Positions 1 through 7,969 of a stretch of DNA of 49,904 bases are shown piece after piece. Location of the stretch: assembly GCA_009692555.1 (NCBI GenBank), contig SHYY01000018.1:1-49904 (forward strand), given 5' to 3'. Numbering within the stretch: the stretch's first letter is position 1; the number at the start of each line of letters is the position of its first letter. The position numbers and the translations under genes are program-made. This DNA comes from Myxococcales bacterium (GTDB taxonomy: Bacteria > Myxococcota_A > Polyangia > Palsa-1104 > SHYY01). The notes under the pieces were generated by a model, which did not search any database, had not been told where the DNA came from, and saw only the letters and a program-made list of their open reading frames with translations.

Positions 1-58
1 GCGGGTCAGCAACTCCATGGCCTGTGACGTCGAGCTTCTGGTAGGCCAGCATGGGCAT
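1..58 (-). pseudogene. Four-helix-bundle protein remnant, internal deletion
   Basis: Reading leftward from an ATG at 58 or 52, the frame begins MLAYQKLDV, the usual N-terminus of the four-helix-bundle (23S rRNA intervening-sequence protein) family. Only about nine family residues follow before the sequence switches to a segment that encodes MELLTR in another frame. That segment is nearly identical to 49749-49773, where it belongs to the C-terminal third of a better preserved copy. The N-terminal and C-terminal pieces are therefore joined with the middle missing and out of frame. The element runs off the left edge, so what lies beyond is unseen. The family match is by recognition of motifs; the deletion is seen directly by comparing the two ends of the window. 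Confidence 0.6.
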
Positions 59-138
59 CCTCCTGTGTGGCCAGGGTGGTCGGTTGGCAGGAGGAATTTG
101 TTGCGGGAGGAAGTTCGATTGCCGTCGCTGCGGACGGG

Positions 139-174
139 ACGACTACGACTACGACTACGACCACGACTACGTGA
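139..174. repeat. Hexanucleotide tandem repeat (GACTAC)n with stop codon
   Basis: About five units of GACTAC (one with a T-to-C change) are followed by TGA. Read on the plus strand they give a run of Thr codons ending at the stop. The same repeat unit followed by TGA ends the four-helix-bundle gene at the other end of the window (49644-49684), and in both places TTAAGCACCC follows within about 45 bp. Replication slippage would change the length in steps of two codons. Confidence 0.75.
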
Positions 175-250
175 CGAGCAAGAGCCAGCAAGAGGGCCCC
201 CTCCGCTGTTAAGCACCCAGCGCGCGCTTGATCCCATGCGGCGTGCGCGC

Positions 251-256
251 TAGCGT
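251..256 (+). promoter_or_regulatory. Possible -10 element TAGCGT
   Basis: TAGCGT preceded by GCGC resembles the TGCTAnnnT -10 elements seen elsewhere in the window. It lies 43 nt before the ATG at 300. Support is weak because no clear -35 is visible. Confidence 0.25.
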
Positions 257-299
257 TCCTCCCCCTGCCGACGTCCTCGCGCGCCAGCCGAACGGAACG

Positions 300-980
300 A
301 TGATGAGCTCCTGGCTGGGACGGTGGCTGATGTCCCCCTGCTACATGCGGCTGCTGATCTACGTCGCGCCGACCCGGATCCGCTGGTGGCCCTCGCGGGA
401 TTTCTCGGTGGCGCCGCAGGAGATCGAGCTTCCTCTCGCGACCGGATCGGAGGCGCGACCCGCCGCGGGCGGCTCCCCGGTGTCCCCTGGGTCCTCGGCG
501 ACCGGGCCCGATCGACCCGCCGCGGGCGGCTCCCCGGCGTCCCCTGGAGCCTGGACCGAAGCGGCCAAGTGGATCGCGAAGTTCTCGGAGGGCGTCTTGA
601 ACGCCGTCGACGGAGGCGGCTACCCCGTGAGCGTCCGTCAGACCTCGCTGCCCTTCGACGCGGCCAGCGGCGCGATGGCGGTGACCCTGCCGGAATCGCT
701 GGGCGCGGTGGCGGGTCCGGCGAGCCTCCTCTGCCACTTCCACGACGAGAACCTGTGGAAGCTGCGCGCCATCCTGGTGCGGGGCCGGATCGAGCGTCGC
801 GGCGGCGGATGGGTGTTCGTGACCACCGCGTTCGCGCCCCCGTCGATGTGGCAGATGATGAAGAACGTGAAGAAGTCGACCAGGACCTACCTGGAGACGC
901 GCGGACTGCCGATGCCGAAGGTGGACTACGTGGCGATCGCGGAGCTGTGGCGGCGGGCCAGGGAGGTCCCGAAGGAGTGA
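300..980 (+). CDS. Small split-barrel-like hypothetical protein with repeat insertion
   Basis: A 226-aa protein if translation starts at the ATG-ATG pair at 300-305; a TTG at 228 is the longest alternative. The N-terminus (IYVAPTRIRWWPSRDF) and the C-terminal half (LWKLRAILVRGRIE, then WVFVTTAFAP) look like the flavin-binding split beta-barrel, pyridoxamine-phosphate-oxidase-like proteins; this is a weak family call. Between the halves lies a Pro/Gly/Ala/Ser linker made of two 19-residue repeats, each beginning RPAAGGSP. They are encoded by two in-phase copies of the 42-bp repeat found between genes elsewhere. The following gene is convergent, with 54 bp between the stops. Function unknown; any redox role is inference. 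Confidence 0.55.
   Translation: MMSSWLGRWLMSPCYMRLLIYVAPTRIRWWPSRDFSVAPQEIELPLATGSEARPAAGGSPVSPGSSATGPDRPAAGGSPASPGAWTEAAKWIAKFSEGVLNAVDGGGYPVSVRQTSLPFDAASGAMAVTLPESLGAVAGPASLLCHFHDENLWKLRAILVRGRIERRGGGWVFVTTAFAPPSMWQMMKNVKKSTRTYLETRGLPMPKVDYVAIAELWRRAREVPKE
457..555 (-). repeat. Two intragenic copies of the 42-bp palindromic repeat
   Basis: On the minus strand 457-498 reads CCGAGGACCCAGGGGAC, eight variable bases, then a GCCGCC-CG-CGGCGG palindrome and GTC, matching the 42-bp units at 38166-38207 and 48422-48463 in length and layout. A second, more diverged copy spans 514-555. The copies start 57 bp apart, exactly 19 codons, so both are in frame with the host gene and encode a duplicated peptide. 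Confidence 0.8.
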
Positions 981-1034
981 GGCACGCTCGATCACGGGAG
1001 GGGCGGGGCCTGACAGCGACGGTTCGTCCTATCG

Positions 1035-2561
1035 TCACGGTTCGGTCGGCGACTCCTCCCCTCCGCACGACAGCGAGCGTGACGCGCCGATCAGCTCGCG
1101 CCTCCACCACGCGCCGGTCGCGCGCCGCTCATCGCGCGTCGTGAAGTAGTAGCGGTGGAAGGCGATCCGCACCGCCTCGGGCTTCGCCGGCAGCGACGCC
1201 GCGAACAGACGCTCGACGGCGGATGGGTCGTGGCACAGGCGGTCGATCAGGGTGGCGACGTACTCCGGCGTCGCGCGCTGGAAGGAGAGGCCGTAGAACC
1301 AGAGCTGGAAGTCGAGGCGCGGTTGGTGCGGTGCAGCAAAGCCGGGGGCGCGCAGGGGATCGCCGGCCTTGTGGCGGAGATCGCGGGCGGTCCAGCGCGC
1401 GCCGTCAAAGGTCTGGATCTCGGGCTCGATCCGCTCGCGCGTGATGTGGCCGAAGAGGTGGTAGGTGTTGCACAGGCGCCAGGGCTCGATGCGCTCGCGG
1501 AGCGGCGCGATCGCTTCGGCGAAGCCGTCCCAGCCGTCCCCGCGGGCGAAATGCACCAGCCCCTCGGCGAGCGAGATCGCGAGGTAGAGCGGGGTGACGA
1601 TCAGCGCGGTGCAGCGGCCCACCCCCGCGCGAAACCGTGATCGCGCAGGCGGTGCCTGCTTCGTGGGCGACGGGCGGCGAAGCTTCGCGCGCACCCACGC
1701 TTGCGCGCGTTGCAGGTCGTCGTCGTCGAGGAGAAAGACGTGCAGCACCGCCGCGAGGTAGCAGAAGAAGCCGTAGTTGGCGGTGGCGGCGTTGACCCCC
1801 TGGAACGCGGTGAAGAGGACGAATGCGGCGCGGCGGGCGAGGCGCGGGCCGAAGATCGCGAACGGCACCAGCAGTTCGAAGCCGAGCGTCGCCCAGCTCT
1901 CCACGCGGTGCCACCACGCCGGGAGAGCGTGCGCGTACCAGCCCAGCCACGTCGGCAGCGGCGCGGTCTCGTAGTAGAAGGTCATCGCGCTGCCGTCGTG
2001 CCAGTCGTGGAGGTGGGACTGCCACTTCGCGATCCCCGACTCGAAGTAGAGCTTGAAGAGCAGCACGCGGACGAGAAAGTGGATCCAGCGTGCGCGTCGA
2101 TCGCGCGGCAAGAGGAGGGCCAGCGCACCGCACTCGAGGAGCAGGTTGTCCCACTGGAACGAGGTGAAGGTGCGGCAGGCGGTGGCGTAGCTGAGATAGA
2201 GCACCGTCGAGAGCGCGAGGCTGAGGCGCGGGCGGAGGCCGCACAGCGCGGCGAGAGCGAGCAGCGCTCCGACCCACAGTCCGAGGGTGAGGAGGTGGTC
2301 CCCCGCGCTGATCCAGAACAGCGTCGGGAAGCCCGCCAACGAAAGATCTCCGCGGGCCCTGTCGAGGAATGCGGCGAGCGGCAGGAGGCCGCGTTGCCCG
2401 ATCAGCTCGCGCACCTGCGCGCCCAGGGAGAGGAAGGCGACGAGAAACATCAGTCCCAGCAGGCGGTGATAGAGCCGCGCCACCAACGGTCCCGACCCCG
2501 GATCGCGGTCGAGGAGGCGGGCGAGACGCGAGAGCGGCGTCGCGAGGGCGTCGTCGATCAC
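1035..2561 (-). CDS. Lipase maturation factor (LMF1)-like membrane protein
   Basis: A 508-aa polytopic membrane protein. The N-terminal 300 residues hold several hydrophobic helices (from about residue 33 onward) with family-typical text such as FTSFQWDNLLLE and KLYFESGIAKW. The soluble C-terminal part contains HQPRLDFQLWFYGL and ends in the FHRYYFTT motif region. This is the LMF1 architecture; in vertebrates LMF1 helps lipases fold in the ER, while the bacterial role is not established. It is the last gene of a three-gene minus-strand run: the phosphoesterase stop lies 10 bp before its start. Length is normal for bacterial members. Confidence 0.85.
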   Translation of the reverse strand: MIDDALATPLSRLARLLDRDPGSGPLVARLYHRLLGLMFLVAFLSLGAQVRELIGQRGLLPLAAFLDRARGDLSLAGFPTLFWISAGDHLLTLGLWVGALLALAALCGLRPRLSLALSTVLYLSYATACRTFTSFQWDNLLLECGALALLLPRDRRARWIHFLVRVLLFKLYFESGIAKWQSHLHDWHDGSAMTFYYETAPLPTWLGWYAHALPAWWHRVESWATLGFELLVPFAIFGPRLARRAAFVLFTAFQGVNAATANYGFFCYLAAVLHVFLLDDDDLQRAQAWVRAKLRRPSPTKQAPPARSRFRAGVGRCTALIVTPLYLAISLAEGLVHFARGDGWDGFAEAIAPLRERIEPWRLCNTYHLFGHITRERIEPEIQTFDGARWTARDLRHKAGDPLRAPGFAAPHQPRLDFQLWFYGLSFQRATPEYVATLIDRLCHDPSAVERLFAASLPAKPEAVRIAFHRYYFTTRDERRATGAWWRRELIGASRSLSCGGEESPTEP

Positions 2562-2571
2562 GGCGCCGGGT

Positions 2572-4053
2572 CTACCTTCGATGGGGGGCGACGAGATCCA
2601 GCGCGGGCGACGAGCACACCGCCGCGGTCGCCTCGATGCCGTAGCGCGGGAAGGCGATCTGCGGAGCGCCCGCGCCGAGGAGGAGCCACGCGAAGCCCCA
2701 GCCCCGTGCGCTCTCCTTGAACGGCAGGCCGCTGTGGGTCGCCGCCTGGATCGTCACCATCGCCGAGCGCCCGCCAAGCGGCCGGAAGCAGGGCGAGAGG
2801 GTCCCCTTCGGCCAGCGCACGAACTGCAGTTCACCGTCGCTGGCGAGGCGGGACTCGTAGACATCGGTCCAGTGGGTGTGTCCGGCGAGGTGAAGCGAAA
2901 ACTGGCCCGCGTGCGCGGCGTCGAGGAGGGCGCGCTCGAAGGACTCGCCGCCGAAGTCCATCTGGCCGACCTGACCGGGTTCGACGGGATCGCCGCCCGA
3001 CGAGAGCTTCGCCCGCGACGGCGCGTGGCTGAACAGGACCACCCCGCGGTGGCCGGCGGTGCGCGACGAGGCGATCGCTTCACGCAGGCTCTCGACGGTC
3101 CCGGGAGCGAGCCCGCGGGTGAGCACGCGCGGCGAGGGCACCGACGGTCCGCTGTCGAAACCCACGAAATCGAAGCCACCGAGGGTGAGCTGAAAGAAGA
3201 GGAAGGGATGGAAGGCGCGCGCGAAGTTCGACCAGCCGGCGCCGTGGCGGTCGGTGAAGATCGCCCTCGGGCCAAAGCCGAGGTCGTGGTTACCGACCAC
3301 CACCAGCAGCGGGGCGTCGATCGCGAGCAGCATCTCCTGCGCGCGCGGGGTGAGCGTCTCGTCCCCGCCGCGGTCGACGACGTCGCCGGAGATCACCACC
3401 AGATCGGGCGCGGCCGCGTTGAGCTCGCGGATCACCGCGCGCAGGCGCTCGTCGAGGTGGGGGACGGTCCATTTGCCGACGTGCAGATCGCTCAGATGGG
3501 CGATGCGGAGCGGCCGCGGGGCGGCGGGGTCCTCGACGGAGAGCCACACCGCGCGCGGCGATCGAGCGGGCGCATCGACCGGCGAGGCGAGGTAGAGATC
3601 GTAATCGCCCGGCGGCGCATCCTGGGAGCGCGCGGCGAAGCGCACCTCGGCCACACCGTCGGTGATCGGGGTACGCACGGCCGGCCCGAGGGCGAGCGGA
3701 TAGCAGCCGGCGGCGGCGGGATCGGGGGCCGCGCAGGCGGTGGCACCGTCGGCACCGAGGCTCGATCGGACCAGCGCGGCGCGAACGGCGACCGGCCCGC
3801 CGCGCTCGATCAGCTCGATCTCGAACGAAGTCCCCACGCGGGCCAGCGCCGGGAAACCGAAGCGCGGGCGAAGCAGCCCGGCGTCGCGCGACGAGTCGGG
3901 ATCGCCCTTGGGGCCGGGCGGAAAAAACGCGCGGTAGTTGGCGGCGATCTCGCCGAGCATCCGCTCCCGGGTCAGCGCGAGCGGCGCGCAGGCGGAGGTC
4001 CCGAGTGCAACGCAGGCGACGAAGCTGGCGACGGTGCGGTCCGCGATGCGCAT
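2572..4053 (-). CDS. Calcineurin-like metallophosphoesterase lipoprotein
   Basis: A 493-aa protein starting at MRIADRTVAS, chosen because a lipoprotein signal with lipobox GTSAC follows at once; the open frame extends upstream but only as shadow of the glycosylase gene. All the metal-binding motifs of calcineurin-like phosphoesterases are present in order: HLSDLH, SGDVVD, VGNHDLG, LFSHAPS and AGHTH. The first 180 residues or so form a separate domain, probably beta-sandwich. Substrate unknown; envelope location is inferred from the lipobox. It starts 17 bp after the glycosylase stop and ends 10 bp before the LMF1-like gene, so the three are probably co-transcribed. Confidence 0.85.
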   Translation of the reverse strand: MRIADRTVASFVACVALGTSACAPLALTRERMLGEIAANYRAFFPPGPKGDPDSSRDAGLLRPRFGFPALARVGTSFEIELIERGGPVAVRAALVRSSLGADGATACAAPDPAAAGCYPLALGPAVRTPITDGVAEVRFAARSQDAPPGDYDLYLASPVDAPARSPRAVWLSVEDPAAPRPLRIAHLSDLHVGKWTVPHLDERLRAVIRELNAAAPDLVVISGDVVDRGGDETLTPRAQEMLLAIDAPLLVVVGNHDLGFGPRAIFTDRHGAGWSNFARAFHPFLFFQLTLGGFDFVGFDSGPSVPSPRVLTRGLAPGTVESLREAIASSRTAGHRGVVLFSHAPSRAKLSSGGDPVEPGQVGQMDFGGESFERALLDAAHAGQFSLHLAGHTHWTDVYESRLASDGELQFVRWPKGTLSPCFRPLGGRSAMVTIQAATHSGLPFKESARGWGFAWLLLGAGAPQIAFPRYGIEATAAVCSSPALDLVAPHRR

Positions 4054-4070
4054 CCCGCGCCCATCTTGCC

Positions 4071-4673
4071 TCACAGCGCGAGCAGGCGGGCGAGCTTCTC
4101 TTGCCACTCCGCCTGCAGGTCGGCGAGCTTCCGCCCGCGGCCGCGCTCGGGCGCCGAGTTCAGGAGACCCTGCGCCGACGGGTGGGGCAGACAAGCGAAA
4201 TCGAACGGCGGGGCACCTTCGAGCTTCGCGAACAGCCACTCCGCGCGCTTGCCGAAGGCGATCACCCGGAGGCGCCCGGGGCAGCGGCGGGCGGCCTGGG
4301 AGAGCTCCGCGGCGATCCGCGCGCGGTTCTCCGGGTCGCGCAGCTCCCCGTCGGTGGGCGCGCGAAAGCTGTGGCCGTCGCGGGTCGGGCAGCTCGGATA
4401 GGCGTTGGTCAGCGCCGCCCCGCGCAGCGCCGGGGCGAGGCCGCGCGCGGCGAGGCGGGCGCCGTCCCAGTCGTCCCACGCAGCGGCGGGCACCTCGGCG
4501 AGCCCGGCCTCCTGGAGGGCCCGATAGACGAGCTGCCCGGCGCGATCGCCCCAGAACGGCAGCCCCGACTGATCGGCGCCGCGCGGCCCGGGGGCCTCAC
4601 CGACCAGGACGACGTGCACCGGTCCAGCGACAGGGAACAGGGCGGGGACGTGGCGACGCGAGATCCGCCCCAT
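4071..4673 (-). CDS. Uracil-DNA glycosylase superfamily protein
   Basis: A 200-aa protein with the UDG-superfamily motif GEAPGPRGADQSGLPFWG near residue 26 and the C-terminal motif LPHPSAQG near residue 165, separated by ALTNAYPSCP. Family members remove uracil or related bases from DNA; the exact class cannot be assigned and a non-catalytic member is possible. No 4Fe-4S cysteine pattern is obvious. It heads an operon with the phosphoesterase and LMF1-like genes. A good -35 (TTGACT, 4698-4693) has its best-spaced -10 (TAATGG) overlapping the annotated ATG, so translation could instead start at the GTG at codon 19, just before HVVLVGEAPG. Confidence 0.75.
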   Translation of the reverse strand: MGRISRRHVPALFPVAGPVHVVLVGEAPGPRGADQSGLPFWGDRAGQLVYRALQEAGLAEVPAAAWDDWDGARLAARGLAPALRGAALTNAYPSCPTRDGHSFRAPTDGELRDPENRARIAAELSQAARRCPGRLRVIAFGKRAEWLFAKLEGAPPFDFACLPHPSAQGLLNSAPERGRGRKLADLQAEWQEKLARLLAL

Positions 4674-4698
4674 TAGGGCCCGCGGATGGGCAAGTCAA
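4670..4698 (-). promoter_or_regulatory. Promoter overlapping the glycosylase start codon
   Basis: TTGACT at 4698-4693, a 17-nt spacer and TAATGG at 4675-4670. The -10 overlaps the annotated ATG, so a transcript from here would lack it. Either the start is further in or a second promoter exists. Confidence 0.4.
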
Positions 4699-4853
4699 TC
4701 GATGATCGCGGTCGAGGCGCCCGGATGGCGAGGCGACGGCGAGGACCGGAGGGGAGTATCCTCGACGGATGTGACCTGAGGACCGGAGCCGGCAACGAAG
4801 CCAGCCGGGATGGATCGGCCGCGAGAACGATCGAGTTGCTCATTCGGGGGCCC

Positions 4854-5510
4854 TTAGCACCCGGGCAGCCGGCACATCCCGGCCTTGAGCCGTGCCAGCT
4901 CCTGCACCTCGTCGGCGATCCGCAGCGTGGTCCGGGCTGCGGCGCGCGCCGCCTGCTGCGCCTCGTCGGTGAGCGCATACTTCAGCAGGAGGCGCCGTCC
5001 GAGCTGGTGGTGGTGCTGCTCGTCGGGCTGGATCCGCTCGCGGTACAGCGCGGCCGTCTCGGCGTCGCCCCGCTCGTCGCAGAAAGCCGCGAAGACCTCG
5101 TTCCGCGCCACCGCGATCGCCTCGCGGGTGAACTGCCCTGCGGCGGCCCGCTCGACGGTGGTGCGGAGAGATCGGAGGTGCGTGAGCAGCGGGGAGGGGC
5201 CGCTCGCCGAGGGATCGAACCCGGTCAGGTCGACCCCCAGCGCGGCCAGCCGCTCCTCGATCCAGCGATAGTGCTTCGCCTCGTCCCCGCACTGCCTTGC
5301 AAGCGCGAGCCGGGCGTCGATCTCGGGCGTGTCGCACAGCCACAGCGCCGCCAGCTCGGTCGCCTCGAGCTCGTTCTTGAGCGCGACCTTGAGCAGCTGC
5401 GCGACGCCCATCGCGCCCGGCGTCTCCCCCGCCGCCGACTTCCCCGCGAGCGCATCGAGCAGCGCCCGGTTCCCCTCTTCCAGCGTGGCAACGAAGGCCT
5501 CGGGCGTCAC
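4854..5510 (-). CDS. Ferritin-like di-iron domain protein
   Basis: A 218-aa, mostly alpha-helical protein. Carboxylate/His pairs typical of ferritin-like four-helix bundles are visible: KNELEATEL, then DEAKHYRW, then a second pair around NEVFAAFCDERGD and PDEQHHHQL. Family members oxidise or store iron or act as oxygenases; the role here is open. The GTG start at 5510 has a strong ribosome-binding site (GGAGGAG) a few bases upstream, and a TATTGT -10 precedes it. The C-terminus ends in a Cys-rich MCRLPGC tail. It is monocistronic, divergent from the VWA-like lipoprotein gene. Confidence 0.7.
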   Translation of the reverse strand: MTPEAFVATLEEGNRALLDALAGKSAAGETPGAMGVAQLLKVALKNELEATELAALWLCDTPEIDARLALARQCGDEAKHYRWIEERLAALGVDLTGFDPSASGPSPLLTHLRSLRTTVERAAAGQFTREAIAVARNEVFAAFCDERGDAETAALYRERIQPDEQHHHQLGRRLLLKYALTDEAQQAARAAARTTLRIADEVQELARLKAGMCRLPGC

Positions 5511-5525
5511 GGCTCCTCCAGATTT

Positions 5526-5535
5526 TTGTCGACAA
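5526..5535. promoter_or_regulatory. Palindrome TTGTCGACAA in a divergent promoter region
   Basis: A perfect 10-bp palindrome sits between the -10 region and ribosome-binding site of the ferritin-like gene, in the 143-bp gap shared with the divergent VWA-like gene. GTCGACAAT also occurs at 9962-9970 in another divergent promoter region. Possible operator; no regulator identified. Confidence 0.3.
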
Positions 5536-5653
5536 TAGCGACGCGCAACCGGGTTGTCGATGCTGGCAACGCGGTTGGCGATGGGCCCGGCAGATTCAAC
5601 CCGTTCGCGACGGCCCCGCGCTTGCGTTGGCGATCGTCAGCCCAGGAGGCCCC

Positions 5654-7105
5654 ATGCGGATTCGCCACCGTCGGATGCTCCACCTCGCGCTCGCCGTGCT
5701 CCCCGCCTGCGTCACGCCGCCCCTCGCCAGCGCGCCGTCGACCACCAGCTGCGCCACGCCGATCGAGTTCACGCAGAACGTGCGGAACAAGGTCGACATC
5801 CTGTTTCTCGTCGACAACTCCAAGTCGATGGAGGCGATGAGCGCCGAGCTGCGGGCGCGCTTCCCGCAGTTCCTGGCCCCCTTCAAGGCCCTCGCCGCCG
5901 AAGGCACCTACGCCGATCTCCAGATCGGCGTGGTCACCTCCGACTACGGCGCGGGGACGAGCGGATCGGGCTGCCAGCCTTCGCCGGGCGGCCAGCAGGG
6001 CCGACTCCAGGCCCTCGGTCAGTTCGCGGCGCCGTCGTGCCAACCGCCGCAAGGCGCGCGCTTCATCCGCTACGCCTTCGGCCCCGATGGGAAGGCGGTG
6101 GGCAACCTCCCGCCCGGCCAGGACCTCGACCAGACCTTCACCTGCATGGCCGCGGTCGGCACCAGCGGCTGCGGCTTCGAGCACCCGCTCGAGTCCGTCT
6201 ATGCTGCGTTGCACAACAACCTGCCGGAGAACGCCGGCTTCGTGCGCGCGGACGCGCTGCTCGCGGTGGTCTTCCTGACCAACGAGGACGACTGCTCGGC
6301 GCCGCCCGACACCGACCTGTTCGATCGGCAGAAGGTCGCCGAGTACGGCTACAACGCCTCGTTTCGCTGCACGCGCTTCGGCCTCGTCTGCGGCACACCG
6401 GGGATGTCGGTGCCGTACGGCGACTCGGGGGGGCCCCTCGCCAACTGCCGCCCTGCCCCGAACGGAAAGCTCTTCGACGTGCAGCGCTACATCGATCTCT
6501 TCACCCGGCCGGCCGCGCAGGGCGGGCTGAAGGTCGATCCGCGCGACGTGATCCTGGTCGGGATCGACGCGCCTTCGGACCCGGTGATGGTCACCCTGCA
6601 GACGCCCGCGGGCCAGGTGGGCTCCTGCCAGTCCCTTCCGCCCTGGGATACGGAGTGCATCCCGACGCTCCAGCACTCCTGCCAGAACAACAGCCAGCCG
6701 GGGTTCTTCGGTGATCCGGCGGTGCGGCTGAACGCGGTGATCAGCGCCGCGCCGGTCCACCGCATCGCATCGATCTGCGACTCCGACTACACCGGCACGA
6801 TGAAGGACGTCGCGGCGCTGATCGTCTCGCAGCTCAAGCCGGGGTGCATCCCGGTGACGCTCGATGACCCCACGCGGCCCGACTGCGTCGTCGAGGACGC
6901 GACCCTCCTGCCCAGCGGATCGCTCCTGGTGAGCCCGGTCCCGCGCTGCGAAGCGCCCGACGCCATCGCGCCCTGCTGGAGCCTCGAAGCGCGCGCCGAC
7001 TGCGCGAAGCGCTCGCCGCAATCGGTCGGGATCACCATCCACCGCGGCGGCCAGCCGGCGCCGCCGAACACCACCGCCCGCGTATCCTGCGGCTCGACCT
7101 GCTAG
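5654..7105 (+). CDS. VWA-like secreted lipoprotein
   Basis: A 483-aa exported protein. The ATG at 5654 is chosen because AGGAGG lies 5 nt upstream and a signal peptide with a lipobox-like LPAC follows. At about residue 50, VDILFLVDNSKSM is a von Willebrand A MIDAS motif (DxSxS). The next 250 residues continue the fold (LQIGVVTSDYG, VFLTNEDDCSAP) with many cysteines expected to be disulphide-bonded. This type is abundant in myxobacterial genomes; ligand unknown. Its TAG stop lies inside the -10 element of the endonuclease IV gene, so the two are packed end to end. Confidence 0.75.
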   Translation: MRIRHRRMLHLALAVLPACVTPPLASAPSTTSCATPIEFTQNVRNKVDILFLVDNSKSMEAMSAELRARFPQFLAPFKALAAEGTYADLQIGVVTSDYGAGTSGSGCQPSPGGQQGRLQALGQFAAPSCQPPQGARFIRYAFGPDGKAVGNLPPGQDLDQTFTCMAAVGTSGCGFEHPLESVYAALHNNLPENAGFVRADALLAVVFLTNEDDCSAPPDTDLFDRQKVAEYGYNASFRCTRFGLVCGTPGMSVPYGDSGGPLANCRPAPNGKLFDVQRYIDLFTRPAAQGGLKVDPRDVILVGIDAPSDPVMVTLQTPAGQVGSCQSLPPWDTECIPTLQHSCQNNSQPGFFGDPAVRLNAVISAAPVHRIASICDSDYTGTMKDVAALIVSQLKPGCIPVTLDDPTRPDCVVEDATLLPSGSLLVSPVPRCEAPDAIAPCWSLEARADCAKRSPQSVGITIHRGGQPAPPNTTARVSCGSTC

Positions 7106-7108
7106 TCT
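7103..7108 (+). promoter_or_regulatory. -10 element of endonuclease IV gene, overlapping a stop codon
   Basis: TAGTCT preceded by CTGC. Its first three bases are the stop codon of the VWA-like gene. The nfo ATG is 8 nt downstream, leaving almost no leader. Confidence 0.55.
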
Positions 7109-7116
7109 CCGCCGCG

Positions 7117-7968
7117 ATGATCCTCGGCGCCCACGAATCCACGGCCGGCGGCCTGCACCTCGCCTTCGAGCGCGGCGCCCGCGACCGCGCCGACGCGATC
7201 CAGCTCTGGACCCGCTCGTCGCGGCAATGGGCGGCCAAGCCCCTCGATCCGGAGTCGGTCGCGGCCTTTCGGTCCGCCCACGCAGCGACGGGAAAGGACC
7301 CCATCCCGACCGCCGCGCACGCCACCTACCTGATCAACCTCGCGGCCCCCGACGACGCGGTGCGCGGCCGATCGATCGACACGCTGGTCGAGGAGTGCGA
7401 GCGCGCCGAGGCGCTCGGGGTCGGGCAGGTGATCGTCCATCCCGGGGCCGCTCTCGACGGTGGGCGCGCGGAGGGCGTCGCGCGGGTGGGGAGCGCGCTG
7501 AAGACGATCTGCGGCCGCATCGATCGCCGCGCCAGGGTGCGCCTGCTGCTCGAGATCACCGCCGGGCAGGGTTCGTGCGTCGGGTGCAGCTTCGAGGAGC
7601 TGGCGGAGATGCTCTCCCGCGCGGGGGAAGCGCGCCTCGGGGTGTGCCTCGACACGCAGCACATGTACGCCGTCGGGATCGACTGGACCACGCCGCGCGG
7701 CTACGACGAGACCTTCGCCGCGTTCGAGCGCGTGATCGGCTTCGCGCACCTCGAAGCGTTCCACCTCAACGACAGCAAGAAGCCGCTCGGTGGGCGCGTC
7801 GACCGCCACGAGCGGATCGGCGACGGGGTGATCGGCCTCGCCCCCTTCGCGCGCCTGGTGGGCGATCCGCGCTTCGCCACCCTCCCCGGCTACCTCGAGA
7901 CGCCGCCGCTCGCCAGCGGCGACGAGAGCTACGCCGAGGGCCTCCGGCGCCTCCGCTCGCTCGTGTAG
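7117..7968 (+). CDS. nfo: Deoxyribonuclease IV (AP endonuclease)
   Basis: A 283-aa TIM-barrel endonuclease IV that cleaves DNA 5' of abasic sites in base-excision repair. Zinc-ligand motifs are intact: GAHES at the N-terminus, AHATYL, VIVHPG, LLLEITAGQG, CLDTQHMY, FHLNDSK and DRHERIG. Length matches the family. The start is the ATG 8 nt after a TAGTCT -10 element, with no Shine-Dalgarno sequence, so the mRNA is probably nearly leaderless. It is convergent with the SDR gene, with one base between the stops. Confidence 0.92.
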   Translation: MILGAHESTAGGLHLAFERGARDRADAIQLWTRSSRQWAAKPLDPESVAAFRSAHAATGKDPIPTAAHATYLINLAAPDDAVRGRSIDTLVEECERAEALGVGQVIVHPGAALDGGRAEGVARVGSALKTICGRIDRRARVRLLLEITAGQGSCVGCSFEELAEMLSRAGEARLGVCLDTQHMYAVGIDWTTPRGYDETFAAFERVIGFAHLEAFHLNDSKKPLGGRVDRHERIGDGVIGLAPFARLVGDPRFATLPGYLETPPLASGDESYAEGLRRLRSLV

Positions 7969-7969
7969 C

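Noticed and set aside
139..174. Hexamer tract as a CRISPR array
   Set aside because: Six-base units with no spacers; a microsatellite.
1155..1640. Long plus-strand frames opposite the LMF1-like gene
   Set aside because: Antisense shadows produced by high third-position GC; low-complexity Arg/Glu/Gly composition and no domain.
2581..4401. 606-codon plus-strand frame
   Set aside because: Entirely antisense to the phosphoesterase and glycosylase genes, which have full motif sets.
5507..7042. 511-codon minus-strand frame
   Set aside because: Antisense to the VWA-like lipoprotein; Arg/His-rich without recognisable domains.
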